The translations under genes and the position numbers were made by a program. Below, piece after piece: positions 39,801 through 49,376 of a stretch of 64,000 nt of DNA. The stretch is taken from assembly GCF_004362395.1 (NCBI RefSeq), contig NZ_SNWE01000008.1, positions 1 through 64,000 on the forward strand. Direction: 5' to 3'. Below the pieces are notes generated by a model. That model had not been told where the DNA came from and did no database searches. It saw nothing but the letters and a program-made list of their open reading frames with translations. Each line of letters begins with the position of its first letter. The first letter of the stretch is position 1. Source of the stretch: Salegentibacter sp. 24 (GTDB lineage Bacteria; Bacteroidota; Bacteroidia; Flavobacteriales; Flavobacteriaceae).

Positions 39801-40749
39801 GAACTTAAGATTTAAGCGTATTTCTATTAGAAGATCCAGTTTAAAGACCTTTGGGTTCTTTTTACTGTTCTCTTCCCTGATCTGGTTTTTTGTGCAAATT
39901 TCCAAAGAATATACCCAGGTAATAGATATTCCCGTTTCTTATGTGAATATTCCTATGGATAAAACGCTTTCCAAAAACCGTCCCGAGAATTTAAAATTAA
40001 GGATACAGGACAAAGGTTTTGCCATTTGGTATTACCAACTCTTTAAACCCACCATAAAGTTAGACCTGGGCAAAGCAACCATAGATGACGGCGAGTTGAT
40101 TTATAATTTTGAAGCTAACCGGGAGGTTTTGGAAGACCAGGTAAATATAAATTTTGAAAAAGCCCGGTTTATCCAGGAAAAAATAGCGATAGATTATCAA
40201 CCAAAGAAGAAGAAAAAGATAGCGGTAAATCCCGATATAGATTTGAGTTACGCGGTTGGATATTCCGCCAACGAACCTATAAAACTACGACCGGATTCAG
40301 TAACGGTAAGTGGTCCGGAAAATATAATTGATACCCTGCAAAATTTACATACAGTTTATTTAAAGATCAATGACATAAAGGCTGATATCGCTGGAAAAGT
40401 CGAAATTGACACTTCTAATCTGGGGATGTTGAGTTTTTATACCAATGAAGTGGCTTATAGCCAGAATGTAGAAAAGTTTACTGAAGGGAATGTAAAAGTA
40501 CCTGTTGAGGTGCTAAACGTACCTATAAATACCAATATTGTAATTTTTCCTAAGGAAGTTTTGGTTTATTTTCAGGTGAATTTGCAACAATTTGAAATGG
40601 TAGAAGCGGAAAACTTTAGAGTCGTATGCGATTTTAATGATATAGATGAAGGGGATGATTTCATTATTGCTCATATTGCCGAAGCTCCCTCGTTTGTAAG
40701 AAACCTGAGACTAAATGAGCGTACTATTCAATTTGTAATAAAACGATGA
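39793..40749 (+). CDS. YbbR/CdaR-like domain protein
   Basis: A 318-aa membrane-anchored protein: one transmembrane segment (~residues 18-37), then extracytoplasmic YbbR-type beta modules (IDIPVSYVNIPMDKTLSKNR; later LRPDSVTVSGPENIIDTLQN, a clear YbbR repeat). In Firmicutes, CdaR/YbbR proteins regulate the diadenylate cyclase CdaA. No cyclase gene is adjacent here, so that role is only a family parallel. It overlaps both neighbours, GT2 by 8 nt and coaE by 4 nt. Confidence 0.82.
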   Translation: MFKNLRFKRISIRRSSLKTFGFFLLFSSLIWFFVQISKEYTQVIDIPVSYVNIPMDKTLSKNRPENLKLRIQDKGFAIWYYQLFKPTIKLDLGKATIDDGELIYNFEANREVLEDQVNINFEKARFIQEKIAIDYQPKKKKKIAVNPDIDLSYAVGYSANEPIKLRPDSVTVSGPENIIDTLQNLHTVYLKINDIKADIAGKVEIDTSNLGMLSFYTNEVAYSQNVEKFTEGNVKVPVEVLNVPINTNIVIFPKEVLVYFQVNLQQFEMVEAENFRVVCDFNDIDEGDDFIIAHIAEAPSFVRNLRLNERTIQFVIKR

Positions 40750-41336
40750 TGGTAATTGGACTTACCGGAGGCATTGGTAGTGGGAAAACTACCGTGGCTG
40801 GTTTCTTCAAGGAAAAAGGTATTGCGGTTTATATTGCCGACGATGCAGGCAAACGTTTGTTAGAAACTTCGGAAAAAATCCGCGAACAGGTCATTGCCTT
40901 ACTTGGTCAGAAGGCGTATAACGACCATACACCCAACCGAAAATATATCGCTTCCATAGTATTTAATGATACTGAAAAATTGGAAGCCCTTAACAGTATT
41001 ATTCACCCTGCTGTAGCCAGCGATTTTGAAATATGGAAAACCAAGCAAACTTCAGTTTATGTGATTTACGAAGCTGCGATCTTGTTTGAATCCGGCGGTT
41101 ATAGAAAATGTGATTACAATATTCTGGTCACCGCCAATAAGGAAGAAAGGCTAAAAAGACTACAGCAGCGAGATCAGAGTACCATCGAGGAAATTGAAGC
41201 CCGAATGGCCAGACAATGGAGTGATGAGAAAAAGAAGAAACTGGCCGATTTTGAAATTCAAAACCACGATTTAGCCCTTGCTAGATCTAAGGTTGACGAA
41301 TTACATGAGATTCTCTTAAAACGAGGTAAAAATTAG
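40746..41336 (+). CDS. coaE: Dephospho-CoA kinase
   Basis: A 196-aa P-loop kinase catalysing the last step of CoA synthesis. P-loop GLTGGIGSGKTTVAG at residues ~5-19, then the CoA-domain motifs ADDAGKRLL, the HPAVASDFEIW segment, and RDQSTIEEIEARMARQWSD. Two Met codons at the start (40746, 40749) are both possible. It overlaps the YbbR gene by 4 nt. Confidence 0.96.
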   Translation: MMVIGLTGGIGSGKTTVAGFFKEKGIAVYIADDAGKRLLETSEKIREQVIALLGQKAYNDHTPNRKYIASIVFNDTEKLEALNSIIHPAVASDFEIWKTKQTSVYVIYEAAILFESGGYRKCDYNILVTANKEERLKRLQQRDQSTIEEIEARMARQWSDEKKKKLADFEIQNHDLALARSKVDELHEILLKRGKN

Positions 41337-41365
41337 CAGAAGTTTTGTTAACATTTGGTTAAACG

Positions 41366-41398
41366 CTTGAAGCCCTAAATGTTAAAATATTACTTTTG
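41366..41398 (+). promoter_or_regulatory. Promoter of the histidine kinase/response regulator operon
   Basis: CTTG (41366-41369) and TACTTTTG (41391-41398) are separated by 21 nt, matching the Bacteroidota -33/-7 arrangement. The -7 box ends only five bases before the kinase ATG, so the mRNA would have almost no 5' leader. Confidence 0.6.
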
Positions 41399-41403
41399 GC
41401 AGC

Positions 41404-42975
41404 ATGAATAGAAAGCTTTTTTTACTCCTCGTTATCTTGATGAGTCTTTCCCTTATCGGTATTATTTTCGTGCAGGGATATTGGATAAAGAGTACTGTAG
41501 AAGATAAAGAAGCCCAGTTTACCTACGATGTGAAACAAGTGCTTTTACGCGTAGCCACCCAGATTCAAAACCAGGAAATTGAGGATTATTGGATCAAATT
41601 TAAAGACCTGGATAGCACCAACAGTCGATTGGAGTCCACGACACTTACAGAATACTCTTACGTAAACGAGAATAAATTAAGGAATCAGACTCTTTTTCAT
41701 TCAGATGCGATTCTGGAGGAAGATTATAAGGTTTCTTCAGGTTTTATAGAATCAGCTCGAGATAGTATTCCCTTTACTAAGCTTATCAATAAAAAGGTGA
41801 CCAATATTGTAACCAATCGTAGTACTATCGATGGGAGCAAGCTAAGTTCGCAGCAGCAGATTGAGCGTATTATGCGAATGGACGAATATGAAAAGAATTT
41901 GCTTAAGGAATATATTGCTGAACATACCAGCAGACTACCCCTGCACCAGAGAGTAAGCGAGGCTACCATAAAAAAGCTATTAAGCAAGGAACTAAGCAAT
42001 CGAGATATTCAGTCTGAATTTGAATATGGTGTCTATAGCAATAGTATTTCCACCAATTTGCATAGTGATGATTTTTCCCTGAGCCATCCTGCCACTTATG
42101 GGGTTCCGCTTTTTGCTGATGATATGGGAAATAGCAATTATCAGCTACTGGTTAATTTTACTGAAAAGAAAAAGGTAGTGCTTTCCTCCATTACGTTAAT
42201 GGCTGCACTTTCTATAATTTTTACCCTTATTATCGTAATCGCATATTCCAGCGCTTTATCACAACTTATAAAACAGCGGCAGATTTCACAGATTAAAACG
42301 GACTTTATCAATAATATGACTCATGAATTTAAAACGCCAATTGCCACTATTAACCTGGCTTTAGACGCGATCAAAAATCCTAAGATTAGTAGTGACGAAG
42401 AAAAGAAAAAGCGTTATCTTAAGATGATTCGGGACGAAAACAAAAGAATGCATGCCCAGGTAGAAAATGTATTGCGAATTTCTAAACTGGAAAGAAATGA
42501 GCTGGACTTAAAAAAAGAAAGGATCCAGTTACATGAACTCGTAGAGGATGCCATAGCTCACATAGAACTTATTGTAGAAGATCGTGGCGGGTATGTAACA
42601 ACTCATTTTGGCGCGCTACGTTCTTCAATTTTGGCCAATCAGGATCACTTTACCAATGTGATTGTTAATATACTGGATAACGCAGTAAAATACTCAGCAG
42701 AGGAGCCTAAAATTGATATTTATACTGAAAATGTAAAGAACTATATCATTCTTAAAATTCGTGACCAGGGCGCGGGAATGACCAAGCTAGTTCAAAAGAA
42801 AATATTTGAAAAGTTTTATCGCGAACATACCGGGGATATCCATAATGTAAAAGGTCATGGTTTAGGTTTGGCTTATGCCAAACGCATTATTGAAGACCAT
42901 CATGGACAGGTTTCGGTAGAAAGCGAAAAAGGAAAAGGAAGCACATTTATAATTAAATTACCTTTAATATCTTAA
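41404..42975 (+). CDS. Two-component sensor histidine kinase (RprX-like)
   Basis: A 523-aa inner-membrane kinase. Two transmembrane helices (~5-25 and ~258-284) flank a ~230-residue periplasmic sensor domain. HisKA with His307 (NNMTHEFKTPIATINLAL) and a HATPase domain (NILDNAVKYS; DQGAGMT; GHGLGLAYAKRIIEDH) follow. Its response regulator starts 4 nt after it. Architecture and pairing resemble Bacteroides RprX; the name is a parallel only. It probably monitors the cell envelope. The start ATG abuts the promoter, suggesting a leaderless mRNA. Confidence 0.93.
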   Translation: MNRKLFLLLVILMSLSLIGIIFVQGYWIKSTVEDKEAQFTYDVKQVLLRVATQIQNQEIEDYWIKFKDLDSTNSRLESTTLTEYSYVNENKLRNQTLFHSDAILEEDYKVSSGFIESARDSIPFTKLINKKVTNIVTNRSTIDGSKLSSQQQIERIMRMDEYEKNLLKEYIAEHTSRLPLHQRVSEATIKKLLSKELSNRDIQSEFEYGVYSNSISTNLHSDDFSLSHPATYGVPLFADDMGNSNYQLLVNFTEKKKVVLSSITLMAALSIIFTLIIVIAYSSALSQLIKQRQISQIKTDFINNMTHEFKTPIATINLALDAIKNPKISSDEEKKKRYLKMIRDENKRMHAQVENVLRISKLERNELDLKKERIQLHELVEDAIAHIELIVEDRGGYVTTHFGALRSSILANQDHFTNVIVNILDNAVKYSAEEPKIDIYTENVKNYIILKIRDQGAGMTKLVQKKIFEKFYREHTGDIHNVKGHGLGLAYAKRIIEDHHGQVSVESEKGKGSTFIIKLPLIS

Positions 42976-42979
42976 ATAT

Positions 42980-43702
42980 ATGGAAACTGAAGACAAGAAA
43001 ATTTTGTTAGTAGAAGACGATCCAAACTTTGGTACTGTCTTAAAAGATTATTTGGCGATGAACGATTACGAAGTAACACACGCCAAGAATGGAATGGAAG
43101 GTTTTGAAAAGTTCAAAAAGGATGATTTCGACCTTTGTATCCTTGATGTGATGATGCCTTATAAGGATGGCTTTACACTGGCTAAGGAAATAAGAGAGAA
43201 GAACGAAGAAATTCCAATCATCTTCCTTACCGCAAAAGCGATGAAAGAAGACGTGCTTAAAGGCTATAAAGTAGGGGCAGACGATTACCTGAACAAGCCT
43301 TTTGATAGTGAAGTATTGCTGATGAAGATTAAAGCCATTATGCAGCGTAAAGCTACAGACAGCGTGGCAGATTCTAAGCAATTTGAGTTTGAAATAGGTG
43401 GTTTCCACCTCAATTCCAAACTAAGGTTCTTAACCTATAAGGAAGAGGAGGCTCAAAAACTTTCTCCAAAAGAAAACGAATTATTGCGTTTACTTGCCCT
43501 TCACGAAAATGACCTGATGCCAAGAGAACTGGCGCTTACCAAAATTTGGAGGGACGATAACTATTTTACCTCCAGAAGTATGGATGTATATATCGCCAAA
43601 CTTCGTAAATATCTTAAGAAAGATGAGAATGTTGAGATTTTGAACATTCACGGCGAAGGATTTAGATTGGTGGTAAAGAACAACGAAAATGCCGAAGCAT
43701 AA
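42980..43702 (+). CDS. OmpR/PhoB-type response regulator (RprY-like)
   Basis: A 240-aa regulator. Receiver domain (1-~125) with phosphoacceptor Asp56 (CILDVMMPY), acidic pair Glu/Asp near residue 12-14 (VEDDPN), the conserved Thr and Lys (FLTAKAM; NKPFDSE). The C-terminal winged-helix DNA-binding domain (~130-235) has LSPKENELLRLLALHEN and FTSRSMDVYIAKLRKYLK. Cognate of the kinase 4 nt upstream. Confidence 0.95.
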   Translation: METEDKKILLVEDDPNFGTVLKDYLAMNDYEVTHAKNGMEGFEKFKKDDFDLCILDVMMPYKDGFTLAKEIREKNEEIPIIFLTAKAMKEDVLKGYKVGADDYLNKPFDSEVLLMKIKAIMQRKATDSVADSKQFEFEIGGFHLNSKLRFLTYKEEEAQKLSPKENELLRLLALHENDLMPRELALTKIWRDDNYFTSRSMDVYIAKLRKYLKKDENVEILNIHGEGFRLVVKNNENAEA

Positions 43703-43756
43703 AGCAAGGTAATTTTCAGTTTCCGGGAATAATGAGAGCGTCTAAATGTGCTATTT

Positions 43757-43785
43757 GTGTCAGCGAACCAGTTTCAGAATGACAC
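43757..43785 (+). repeat. Inverted repeat after the response regulator gene
   Basis: GTGTCA and TGACAC enclose a 17-nt segment with internal GAA/TTC pairing, followed by GTTTTAATC. It could be a weak terminator 55 nt past the gene, or a copy of the GTGTCATTCTGA-type interspersed repeat common in Flavobacteriaceae. Confidence 0.4.
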
Positions 43786-43976
43786 GTTTTAATCATCTTT
43801 AGGCTTTCTCATTGTTTTCTTACCCGGAATTTTAATCCAACCCCCTGCCAACTTGCGATTGGCATTGATTTCTTGTGCCTATATTTGAATTACGGAAAAC
43901 CACATAATTAACGTAATTTTTAATTCTTTCACCCAACAATATTTATCTTTACTGTCGGAGGCGCTAAAATCCGGCT

Positions 43977-46900
43977 ATGAAGCAAAATTACCTTACACCA
44001 CCCGGTTTTACTTTTCGGCTACAGCCGTTTGGTATTACTACTGCGCTTTTTCTACTCTTTTTTTTACTGAATATTTCTAGTGGGTTTGGGCAGGCAAATT
44101 GCACTATTAACAGTTCGGCACTTGATCCTACAGATGAAAGTCCCATTCCTCTTGATCTTAATTTTGAAGGCCTAATAAATCGTGAATTGATTGAAGAGGA
44201 TTTTGTGATAACCAATGGAGAAATTAGAAGTTTTGAAAGAGGAATTCCTGAGTTTATTCAGAAAGATCCGCATATCCCATTAGTTAATTTTGATTTAGAT
44301 GTCAAGCCAGGTGAAATTTCATTCGATTTCGATAAAACAGGGGCTTTGCTTGCCGAGCGTCTTGCTAAAAGTATAATTTCAATAACAGAAGTTAATAATA
44401 GTCACTTACTTTTATTGACATTCGGAGATGGGGTAAAAGATTTAAATAAAAACGGGAATATTACAAATGAAAAATTTATAAATTCCTCAGAATTAAATTC
44501 ACCACTAGACATTGAAGCCACAAATTATTTGCAAAATCCTAATCCCCAGATAGTTTACATTGCTGATAAAAATGATTTAATGATCAAAAGATTTAATAAT
44601 GCCGGAATCCGCTTATCAAATTGGGGTACAGGAGCACTAGGCGATGGGGAAAATGAATTTTACGGACCCACAGGGCTTGTTTCAGATAGTGAATATGTTT
44701 ATCTAGCGGACGCTTATACAGGCGGGGCTGATGGTTTAGATTTAGTTAAAATATATGATCATCAAGGTAATTTGGAATATACCTTATCCGAGGAAACAGG
44801 ATATGATTTTTATGATCCTTATCGTATAGCGGTAGATAAAGAAGGGAGAATTTATGTTGCAGACGGTGAGAGTGACTCCGATGAAGATTTAGGAAGAATT
44901 CAAATTTTTCAAAAAAATCCAGATCTTGATAAATACGAACTCATTCATACCATAAAGGGGGAGGATATTGATGAACTTGGTGCTCCTGGAAGCATGGTTA
45001 TTGATGATTATGGTTATTTATATGTTATCGACTATGAAGATGATTTAACATTAAGTAGTATTTATGAATCTCCTGAAGATTTAATTTTGAATTATGATGA
45101 GATAGTTTCAAAAAAATATTCAATAAATGTGTATGATACAAATCAGGGAAATTTCAATCTGGTCCATACATTTAATGATGGATTGAACCTTCCAATTGAT
45201 CTTGAAATTGGAAATTGTGGGAAAATTTATGTAAATAATTTGAAATTAAGTGGTCCAGGTTTGAATCCCAATTGGATTCAAATGGTTTTAACTCCTTTTC
45301 TATTTCCGGGACAAAATGTAATCGAAACTAACTTTAATTTCGAATTAAGAATTTTTACTCGCCACGATAATTTTACCGCGGAAGTTATTCCTAAGGAAGA
45401 AGGTTTAGTAGAAGTTTCTTTAAATGCTGAAAACGAGTTTTTCCCTTGCGATCCACAACCTGAATGTGAATTTTTGTTATTTTATGGGGAAGAGGAATTA
45501 CAGCCAGTTGTTACCTGCCCTGATAATTCTGATCTTCAAAATCTGTCTTTAGACGGAAACTGCGAATATGAATTGCCGGCTTTTGCTGATATTATTGAAA
45601 CCGATAATTTTAATGATCTGGATTTTTCTGTGAATGAAAATCGAGTTGATAATACTCTGAATGTTGAAGTGGGAGTTTTGGAAAATGGAGAACTTATTGA
45701 AACCTGTCAGCTTCAGTTTACATTAATTGATGAAATCGAGCCAGCAATTACCTGTCCTTTAAATATTGCCCGAGAAATTCCTGCCGGAGAAGATTCAATA
45801 ATTATAAATTACGATTTGCCTGAAGTGTCCGATAACTGTAGTGAAAATCTCACTCCCACTTTGGTAGATGGTCTAGCTTCAGGAAATGAATTTAAGGAAG
45901 GAATTCATACTATAGAATTTGAAGTAATCGATGAAGTTGGTTTAACAGCCAATTGTAGTTTTACAATCACCGTAACCCAGGCAGATTCCGAAGCTCCCGA
46001 AATAGAATGTATTAACCAGAAGATTTTTCTCGATAAAAACGGGCAGGCAGTTCTGGATCCGAATTCCGTGTATAATGGCGAACGAAATGATTTACAATTA
46101 AGTGTTTCACCAGAAAATTTTGATTGTTCTAGCTTAGGAGAAAACACTGTGATTTTAACCGCTACCGATCCTGAAACGGGCTTAAGCAGTAGTTGTACTA
46201 CCGAGGTATTGGTCATGGATGATATTGCTCCCGAGACCAATTGCATAACGCCTGGCCGGGAATTCCAATTAGAAAATGGAAGCGTAACGATTTCTCCCTC
46301 GGCGATCGATTTAAATTCCACTGATAACTGTGAAATCACCAGAACGCTTTCTGAAGATACTTTTACAACGCCGGGCACTAAAAATATTACCCTTTACGTA
46401 GAAGATACAGCCGGAAATATTGCTGAATGTACAGCTTCCATTGAAATTTTGCCTGATGACGAAGAACCAGACAATCGCGATTACACCTGTATTCCCGAAG
46501 CAGAAATTCCCGATATTAGTCTGGATGAAAATTGTACTCCTCAATTCCCCTATTACACCGAATTGATTGAAACTGATAACTTTACTCCAGATTTTACCCA
46601 AATTCCAGAGCAACTTACCGAAGAAACCTATTTAATTACTATTGAAATAAGGGACGAAGCAACCGGGGAACTGGTGGGCGAATGTTCTTTTTCGGCAAAC
46701 CTGGTAGATCTTATACCACCTACAATTTCCTGTCTTGATGATCAGCGGGAAAGCTTTGATCCTGAAACAGGTTTTGAGGTCCCTGATTATGAAAATATGG
46801 CTGGGGTATCAGATAATTGCGGGGAAGTGAGTTTCCGACAGGATCCTGAAGCCGGGGAGATAATTTACACTAATACCACCGTAAATCTTTTTGTGGAAGA

Positions 46901-48164
46901 TGAAAACGGCCTGGAAGCCAGTTGTAGTTTTGAGCTGGAATTAACCGAGACCGATGTTTTAAATATCACCTGCCAAATAGATAAGAACGTTAGCCCGGAT
47001 GATAATTGCAGTTTTTGGCTACCAGATTATACCGGAACTGCCGAAGTTAATTTTGATGGTGCCCAGATAACCCAAACCCCACCACCAGGATCAATTATAA
47101 CCGAAAATACACAAATACAACTCACCGCCAGCCTTAACGGCGAAACAGACGACTGCTATTTTATGGTAAACCTGGTAGATGATGAAACTCCGGTTGCTTC
47201 CTGTGTTTCTGGCTTTGTGGTGAACTTAGATAATTCCGGAAACGCCAGTATAACTCCCGAGGAGCTGGACAATAGTTCTACTGATAATTGCGGCATTGTT
47301 TCTATGTCGCTGAGCCAAACAGAGTTCAACCGCTCGGATATCGGAGAAGTGCCAGTAACTTTAACCGTGCGTGATGATGCTGGAAATATGGACTCTTGTG
47401 AAACAACTGTGGAGGTAGTAGAAGAGCCTTCAGGGGCATTTCAGTGTCGCGAAAATATAGCATTAAGCCTGGACGAAAACGGGGAGGCCAGGCTCGACCT
47501 TCAGGATCTTTATACAGGTGATGCCACCGACTTTTCCCTGGAAGCAAGTCGATTGAATTTTAGCTGCAGCGATTTAGGTGAGGTGGAAATTCAACTTAAT
47601 TATACAGGGGAACAGAATGGTAGTTGTATGATTAACGTGGAAGTTCGGGATGAAATTCCCCCTTACATTGGAACTGATCTTGTAGAATTGAGTTTGGATA
47701 ATGAAGGTTTTGCCTATCTCAAGCAAGAGGATATTTTGGCTGAAGATAATTGCAGTGAAGAACTTATTTACCGGTTTGATAGATCGCTATTCACCTGTAA
47801 GGACGTTGGTTACAATATGGTGAATGTGGAAGTTGAAGATGCAAATGGAAATATAGCAGAAAAATTAATTGAGCTAGATATCACAGGTGAGCAGTGTGAT
47901 ACCCCTGAAGATAATGAAATCAAATTTCCAATTCTTTACCCCAATCCCAGTGATGGTATTTTCACCATTGCCACTCCCGAGGGAATGTTTATAGAGCGCA
48001 TACGTGTATTTGATTCCCGAGGGCGCTATATAATGCAACAGGATTATAGTGGCAATGCCCGCTTTTACCGAATGAGTATTCTTGCCGTTGCAGAATCGGT
48101 TTATACCCTGCAAATTTTCACCAATGAAGGGGTGACCGTTAAGAGGGTGATTATAAAGAGGTAA
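43977..48164 (+). CDS. Giant T9SS-secreted protein with NHL-like and HYR domains
   Basis: A 1395-aa exported protein. The signal peptide runs to ~residue 39 (SSGFGQ). Residues ~130-430 hold NHL/beta-propeller-like repeats (VYIADKNDLMIKRF; GRIYVADGESDSD; GYLYVIDYEDD). From ~500 to ~1300 there are many HYR/Ig-like modules with repeated DNCSE/DNC motifs and paired cysteines (EVSDNCSENLTP, SSTDNCEITRTLS). The last ~80 residues are a type A sorting domain (LYPNPSDGIFTIATPEG...VKRVIIKR), so it is sent out by type IX secretion and attached to the surface or released. Probably an adhesin or surface scaffold; ligand unknown. A TATCTTTA box lies ~26 nt upstream. Confidence 0.92.
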   Translation: MKQNYLTPPGFTFRLQPFGITTALFLLFFLLNISSGFGQANCTINSSALDPTDESPIPLDLNFEGLINRELIEEDFVITNGEIRSFERGIPEFIQKDPHIPLVNFDLDVKPGEISFDFDKTGALLAERLAKSIISITEVNNSHLLLLTFGDGVKDLNKNGNITNEKFINSSELNSPLDIEATNYLQNPNPQIVYIADKNDLMIKRFNNAGIRLSNWGTGALGDGENEFYGPTGLVSDSEYVYLADAYTGGADGLDLVKIYDHQGNLEYTLSEETGYDFYDPYRIAVDKEGRIYVADGESDSDEDLGRIQIFQKNPDLDKYELIHTIKGEDIDELGAPGSMVIDDYGYLYVIDYEDDLTLSSIYESPEDLILNYDEIVSKKYSINVYDTNQGNFNLVHTFNDGLNLPIDLEIGNCGKIYVNNLKLSGPGLNPNWIQMVLTPFLFPGQNVIETNFNFELRIFTRHDNFTAEVIPKEEGLVEVSLNAENEFFPCDPQPECEFLLFYGEEELQPVVTCPDNSDLQNLSLDGNCEYELPAFADIIETDNFNDLDFSVNENRVDNTLNVEVGVLENGELIETCQLQFTLIDEIEPAITCPLNIAREIPAGEDSIIINYDLPEVSDNCSENLTPTLVDGLASGNEFKEGIHTIEFEVIDEVGLTANCSFTITVTQADSEAPEIECINQKIFLDKNGQAVLDPNSVYNGERNDLQLSVSPENFDCSSLGENTVILTATDPETGLSSSCTTEVLVMDDIAPETNCITPGREFQLENGSVTISPSAIDLNSTDNCEITRTLSEDTFTTPGTKNITLYVEDTAGNIAECTASIEILPDDEEPDNRDYTCIPEAEIPDISLDENCTPQFPYYTELIETDNFTPDFTQIPEQLTEETYLITIEIRDEATGELVGECSFSANLVDLIPPTISCLDDQRESFDPETGFEVPDYENMAGVSDNCGEVSFRQDPEAGEIIYTNTTVNLFVEDENGLEASCSFELELTETDVLNITCQIDKNVSPDDNCSFWLPDYTGTAEVNFDGAQITQTPPPGSIITENTQIQLTASLNGETDDCYFMVNLVDDETPVASCVSGFVVNLDNSGNASITPEELDNSSTDNCGIVSMSLSQTEFNRSDIGEVPVTLTVRDDAGNMDSCETTVEVVEEPSGAFQCRENIALSLDENGEARLDLQDLYTGDATDFSLEASRLNFSCSDLGEVEIQLNYTGEQNGSCMINVEVRDEIPPYIGTDLVELSLDNEGFAYLKQEDILAEDNCSEELIYRFDRSLFTCKDVGYNMVNVEVEDANGNIAEKLIELDITGEQCDTPEDNEIKFPILYPNPSDGIFTIATPEGMFIERIRVFDSRGRYIMQQDYSGNARFYRMSILAVAESVYTLQIFTNEGVTVKRVIIKR

Positions 48165-48335
48165 GCAATTGAGGTTATTATAATCTTAATTTGAGGTTGA
48201 TTGACCTTTGGGAACATCCGGAAGGAGAGACAAGCTTAAGACACAATATTAGTGCGAACCTTTAATAGGAATTACCCAACAAAATCACAAATAAAACAGC
48301 ATTTTTTTACCAATCCTACAACAAACTATTAACGG

Positions 48336-48412
48336 TTCTTTGGCACCCAACAATAAGCTAGCGGCCTAATTTAGTAGTGTCTAGAAGGAAGCTTTATTCT
48401 TTGGCACACAAC
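48336..48412 (+). repeat. Pair of direct repeats upstream of the L,D-transpeptidase gene
   Basis: TTCTTTGGCACCCAAC (48336-48351) recurs as TTCTTTGGCACACAAC (48397-48412), 15 of 16 bases identical, 61 nt apart start to start, about six helical turns. They may be binding sites for a regulator or duplicated promoter parts. The second copy lies inside the reading frame if the GTG start at 48377 is used. Confidence 0.5.
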
Positions 48413-48427
48413 TTAAACCTACAAATT

Positions 48428-49336
48428 TTGAAGGAACAATCCCCTAAACTGATTTCGATATTTTTCGTTATAGTAGTAATGCTATTTTCGTCCTGTAACA
48501 ATAAAGAAAGTGAAAAAATAAAAGAGGTCAGACCCACCCAACTGGATACCATTGCTTTGGAACCGCCGGTTTTTAAAACTAATTACAGGTTGGATTCTAT
48601 TTCCAGCAGGGAACATTTAGATAGTCTGAAAAATAGTTTTTCTGAAGAGGAGAAAAAGTTGGTCTATGCTTTAAATCGAATAGATGCTCACCGAATTGAA
48701 CCCGGGACAAAACTTATAATTCCAGATTCTTTAGTTGCTGATTTGAATTTATATGCTCCATTTCCTAAAAATTTAAGGCTCTTTGATTCTATAAGCAAAA
48801 CCGTGGTAATCTCACAGCGAATCCAGGCTTTCGCGCTTTATGAGAATGGGATTCTGTTACGCTGGGGCCCGGTAAGTACTGGAAAGCAAAGTACAGGTAC
48901 CCCCTCGGGCTTATATTACGGAAATTATAAGGCGAAACGAAAAATAAGTACTATAGATGATTCCTGGGTCATGCCCTTTTACTTCAATTTTATGAATTTT
49001 GAAGGTATAGGAACACACGAATATACCTTACCGGGTTATCCTGCTAGCCATGGTTGTGTAAGAATGTACCAGGAAGATGCGAAATTTATTTACCATTGGG
49101 CTGAGATGTGGCACCTGGAAAGTGATGTGATTGTGCAGAATGGAACCCCATTTATGGTTATTGGCCAATATGATTTTGAAGATATTCAGCCCTGGTTTAA
49201 ACTTGCTCAAAACAATAAAGACAATGAGTTAAATGCTGAAGAAATCAACACCCTTAAGATTTATGCTCAGCGCTATCAAAACGACCCGTTAAACTTTAAT
49301 TTCGAAGATCTGGGGGAGGACGATATTATATTATAG
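48428..49336 (+). CDS. L,D-transpeptidase (YkuD) family lipoprotein
   Basis: A YkuD-domain protein; the catalytic motif is SHGCVRM, with the nucleophilic Cys and the His of the HG-C-R signature, and the substrate loop STGKQSTGTPSGLYYG precedes it. It would make 3-3 peptidoglycan cross-links or attach proteins. I choose the TTG at 48428 (302 aa), which gives a compact type II signal peptide (KEQSPKLISIFFVIVVMLFSSC). A GTG at 48377 would give 319 aa with a long polar lead. Both lack a strong ribosome-binding site. An acidic C-terminal tail follows the catalytic domain. Confidence 0.82.
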   Translation: MKEQSPKLISIFFVIVVMLFSSCNNKESEKIKEVRPTQLDTIALEPPVFKTNYRLDSISSREHLDSLKNSFSEEEKKLVYALNRIDAHRIEPGTKLIIPDSLVADLNLYAPFPKNLRLFDSISKTVVISQRIQAFALYENGILLRWGPVSTGKQSTGTPSGLYYGNYKAKRKISTIDDSWVMPFYFNFMNFEGIGTHEYTLPGYPASHGCVRMYQEDAKFIYHWAEMWHLESDVIVQNGTPFMVIGQYDFEDIQPWFKLAQNNKDNELNAEEINTLKIYAQRYQNDPLNFNFEDLGEDDIIL

Positions 49337-49376
49337 GTTGTTCAGTATTTTGTATTTTAGTATGAAATTCTATTTT

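Noticed and set aside
48336-48420. Possible sigma-54 promoter (TGGCAC) upstream of the L,D-transpeptidase gene
   Set aside because: TGGCAC matches the -24 element twice, but neither copy has TTGC at the -12 spacing (AATA and TTAA instead).
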